Below are positions 62,796-64,000 of a stretch of 64,000 nt of DNA, piece by piece (the stretch's first letter is position 1; each line of letters begins with the position of its first letter). Both the position numbers and the translations under genes were made by a program. This stretch comes from Ctena decussata (taxonomy: Eukaryota > Mollusca > Bivalvia > Lucinida > Lucinidae), in assembly GCA_963989385.1 (NCBI GenBank), contig OZ022515.1, positions 4,930,803 to 4,994,802 of the forward strand, given 5' to 3'. The notes beneath the pieces are model-generated. The model did no database searches and had not been told where the DNA came from. It worked only from the letters and a program-made list of their open reading frames with translations.

Positions 62796-64000
62796 TAAGA
62801 TATGGAATATTTTGTAAGTGGGTACTATGTTCAACAGCCTATTTCTCCCAAAGTATAAATGATATGACAATAATATTTGCTGATCTGAAAAGATGAATAA
62901 ATTGCCTTTAAGAAAGTAACAAAGGTAAGGTCTAATACGGAAAGGAATACTTACAAAAAGAAAATACTTTGAATGAAAACAGCATTTACTGGAGTGTTAT
63001 TTATTGATTTATTTATTCATTCATTTGCAAAGGCAAATATCACGTATGTAACGCCACGTAAGCTAGAATGATCTTTAAAACATCTTAAAGTGTAGCTACT
63101 GTATTCTTCTGTTAGAACATATTATAATTTTAAACGTGTGAATCTGACTTCCGTGCTTACATAACTTTCAATATTTTTAAATTATATGTCCTGTTTTGAT
63201 GGGTAACGTTTTTAACAAGCTGTTACAGCATAGTGCTTCCATTGCCAGAGGGCTAACATGCAAAACTCTTGTAAGACATTGGGCGTTATGTAAATCATGA
63301 CCTTTAAACTTCCTACGGAGAGGAGGTAGGGAGGAGGTAACCATAGATGGCTTGTGGCCCAGCAAGTGATAATTGAGATATGAAATATTTTCTAAGAGTG
63401 TAGTGTTTTCAACATCCTATTTCTCCCAAAGTATAAAAGATAAAATAATAATATTGACTGAGTCGAAATGATAAATAAATTGTCTTTTAGACAGAAACAA
63501 ACCTATGGTCTAATACAGAAAGAAAAACTTACAAGAATAAATCATTTTGGATGAAAACAGCAATTTTAATGAAGTGTTAAGAAAAATGTAACGTATGTAA
63601 CGCCATGTAAGCTAAAATGATCTTTCAAAGATCATAATTTGTAGCTACTGGATTTTCTTATAGACCATATTATGATTTTAAACGTGTGAATGTGGCTTCC
63701 ATACTTTTGTAAGTTTCAATAGTTTTACCGTAATCGACCCATTTACAGCACCGTGCGCTTAACTTTTTCAAAATTGCAACAAAACGATGTGGTTAAAATG
63801 TATTTAATAACCGCACACTCAGAACAATGAAATGCAGGGTGACTGGAAAGAGGCAACATGGGTAGGACTGTAAATACTTTGTGTTTATACTTTTCATGAG
63901 TTCCCTGTTAATTATTGGGTTTTGTGAGAGTTTCAAAGAAAAAGCAGTGTGCGCTTGTGCAGTTTGTCCGGAAATGGCCTTGGTGTGCGGTTATAGGGGC
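62796..64000. repeat. Gene-free right flank with a tandem duplication of about 578 bp
   Basis: The landmark cctatttctcccaaagtata occurs at 62838 and 63416. The pair acgtatgtaacgcca(c/t)gtaagct and ttttaaacgtgtgaatctga-type blocks recur with the same spacing. The second unit is incomplete at about 63740. No coding sequence is seen. Confidence 0.8.

Overview
The window looks like animal DNA from a repeat-rich marine invertebrate, most likely a bivalve mollusc. It is AT-rich, its genes have many short exons with GT-AG introns, tRNA-headed SINEs are frequent, and several repeat types resemble ones I associate with molluscan genomes (elements ending in TATGCCCCC, TTAGCTCACCTGAG ends, CTTGACC arrays). 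No species can be named from the sequence alone.

The main reading is that positions 7969-62795 form one very large (54.8 kb) cut-and-paste DNA transposon. Its outer ends carry the same inverted 12-mer CCCTACTGAAAA, each end is bordered by TA, and each end is followed inward by an array of TTTCA(C/G)TGAAA units (about 35 on the left, about 9 on the right). Between the ends lie two divergently transcribed multi-exon genes that I assembled by splice phase. The minus-strand gene (31206 to 9212, 11 exons, 418 aa) encodes a BEN-domain DNA-binding protein. The plus-strand gene (about 32805 to 60373, 11 exons, 846 aa after removal of one insertion) encodes a TNP2-type (Transposase_21, CACTA/EnSpm-like) DDE transposase. 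A transposase, a second DNA-binding protein and dense subterminal repeats is the plan of plant Spm/CACTA elements (TnpD, TnpA and TnpA sites). Here the second protein would be a BEN protein.

The transposase gene is interrupted. A 10.2-kb L1/Tx1-type LINE with intact ORF1 and ORF2 sits antisense inside coding exon 1 (33441-43612), flanked by a 14-bp target-site duplication. Deleting the LINE and one copy of the duplication restores the frame exactly. The introns are crowded with other elements: a 5'-truncated RTE-like LINE nested at the centre of a palindromic MITE, a LINE pseudogene, three G-run/A-run minisatellite arrays, about ten tRNA-derived SINEs, at least eleven copies of one hairpin MITE, and several foldback elements.

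Layout: 1-7966 is gene-free repeat mosaic; 7969-8450 left end; 9212-31206 BEN gene; 31207-32804 divergent promoter region with a foldback element; 32805-60373 transposase gene containing the LINE; 60374-62630 repeats; 62630-62795 right end; 62796-64000 gene-free DNA with a tandem duplication of about 578 bp. Parts of the two outer flanks resemble each other, so the transposon probably landed in older repeats. All family assignments come from reading motifs; no database search was run.
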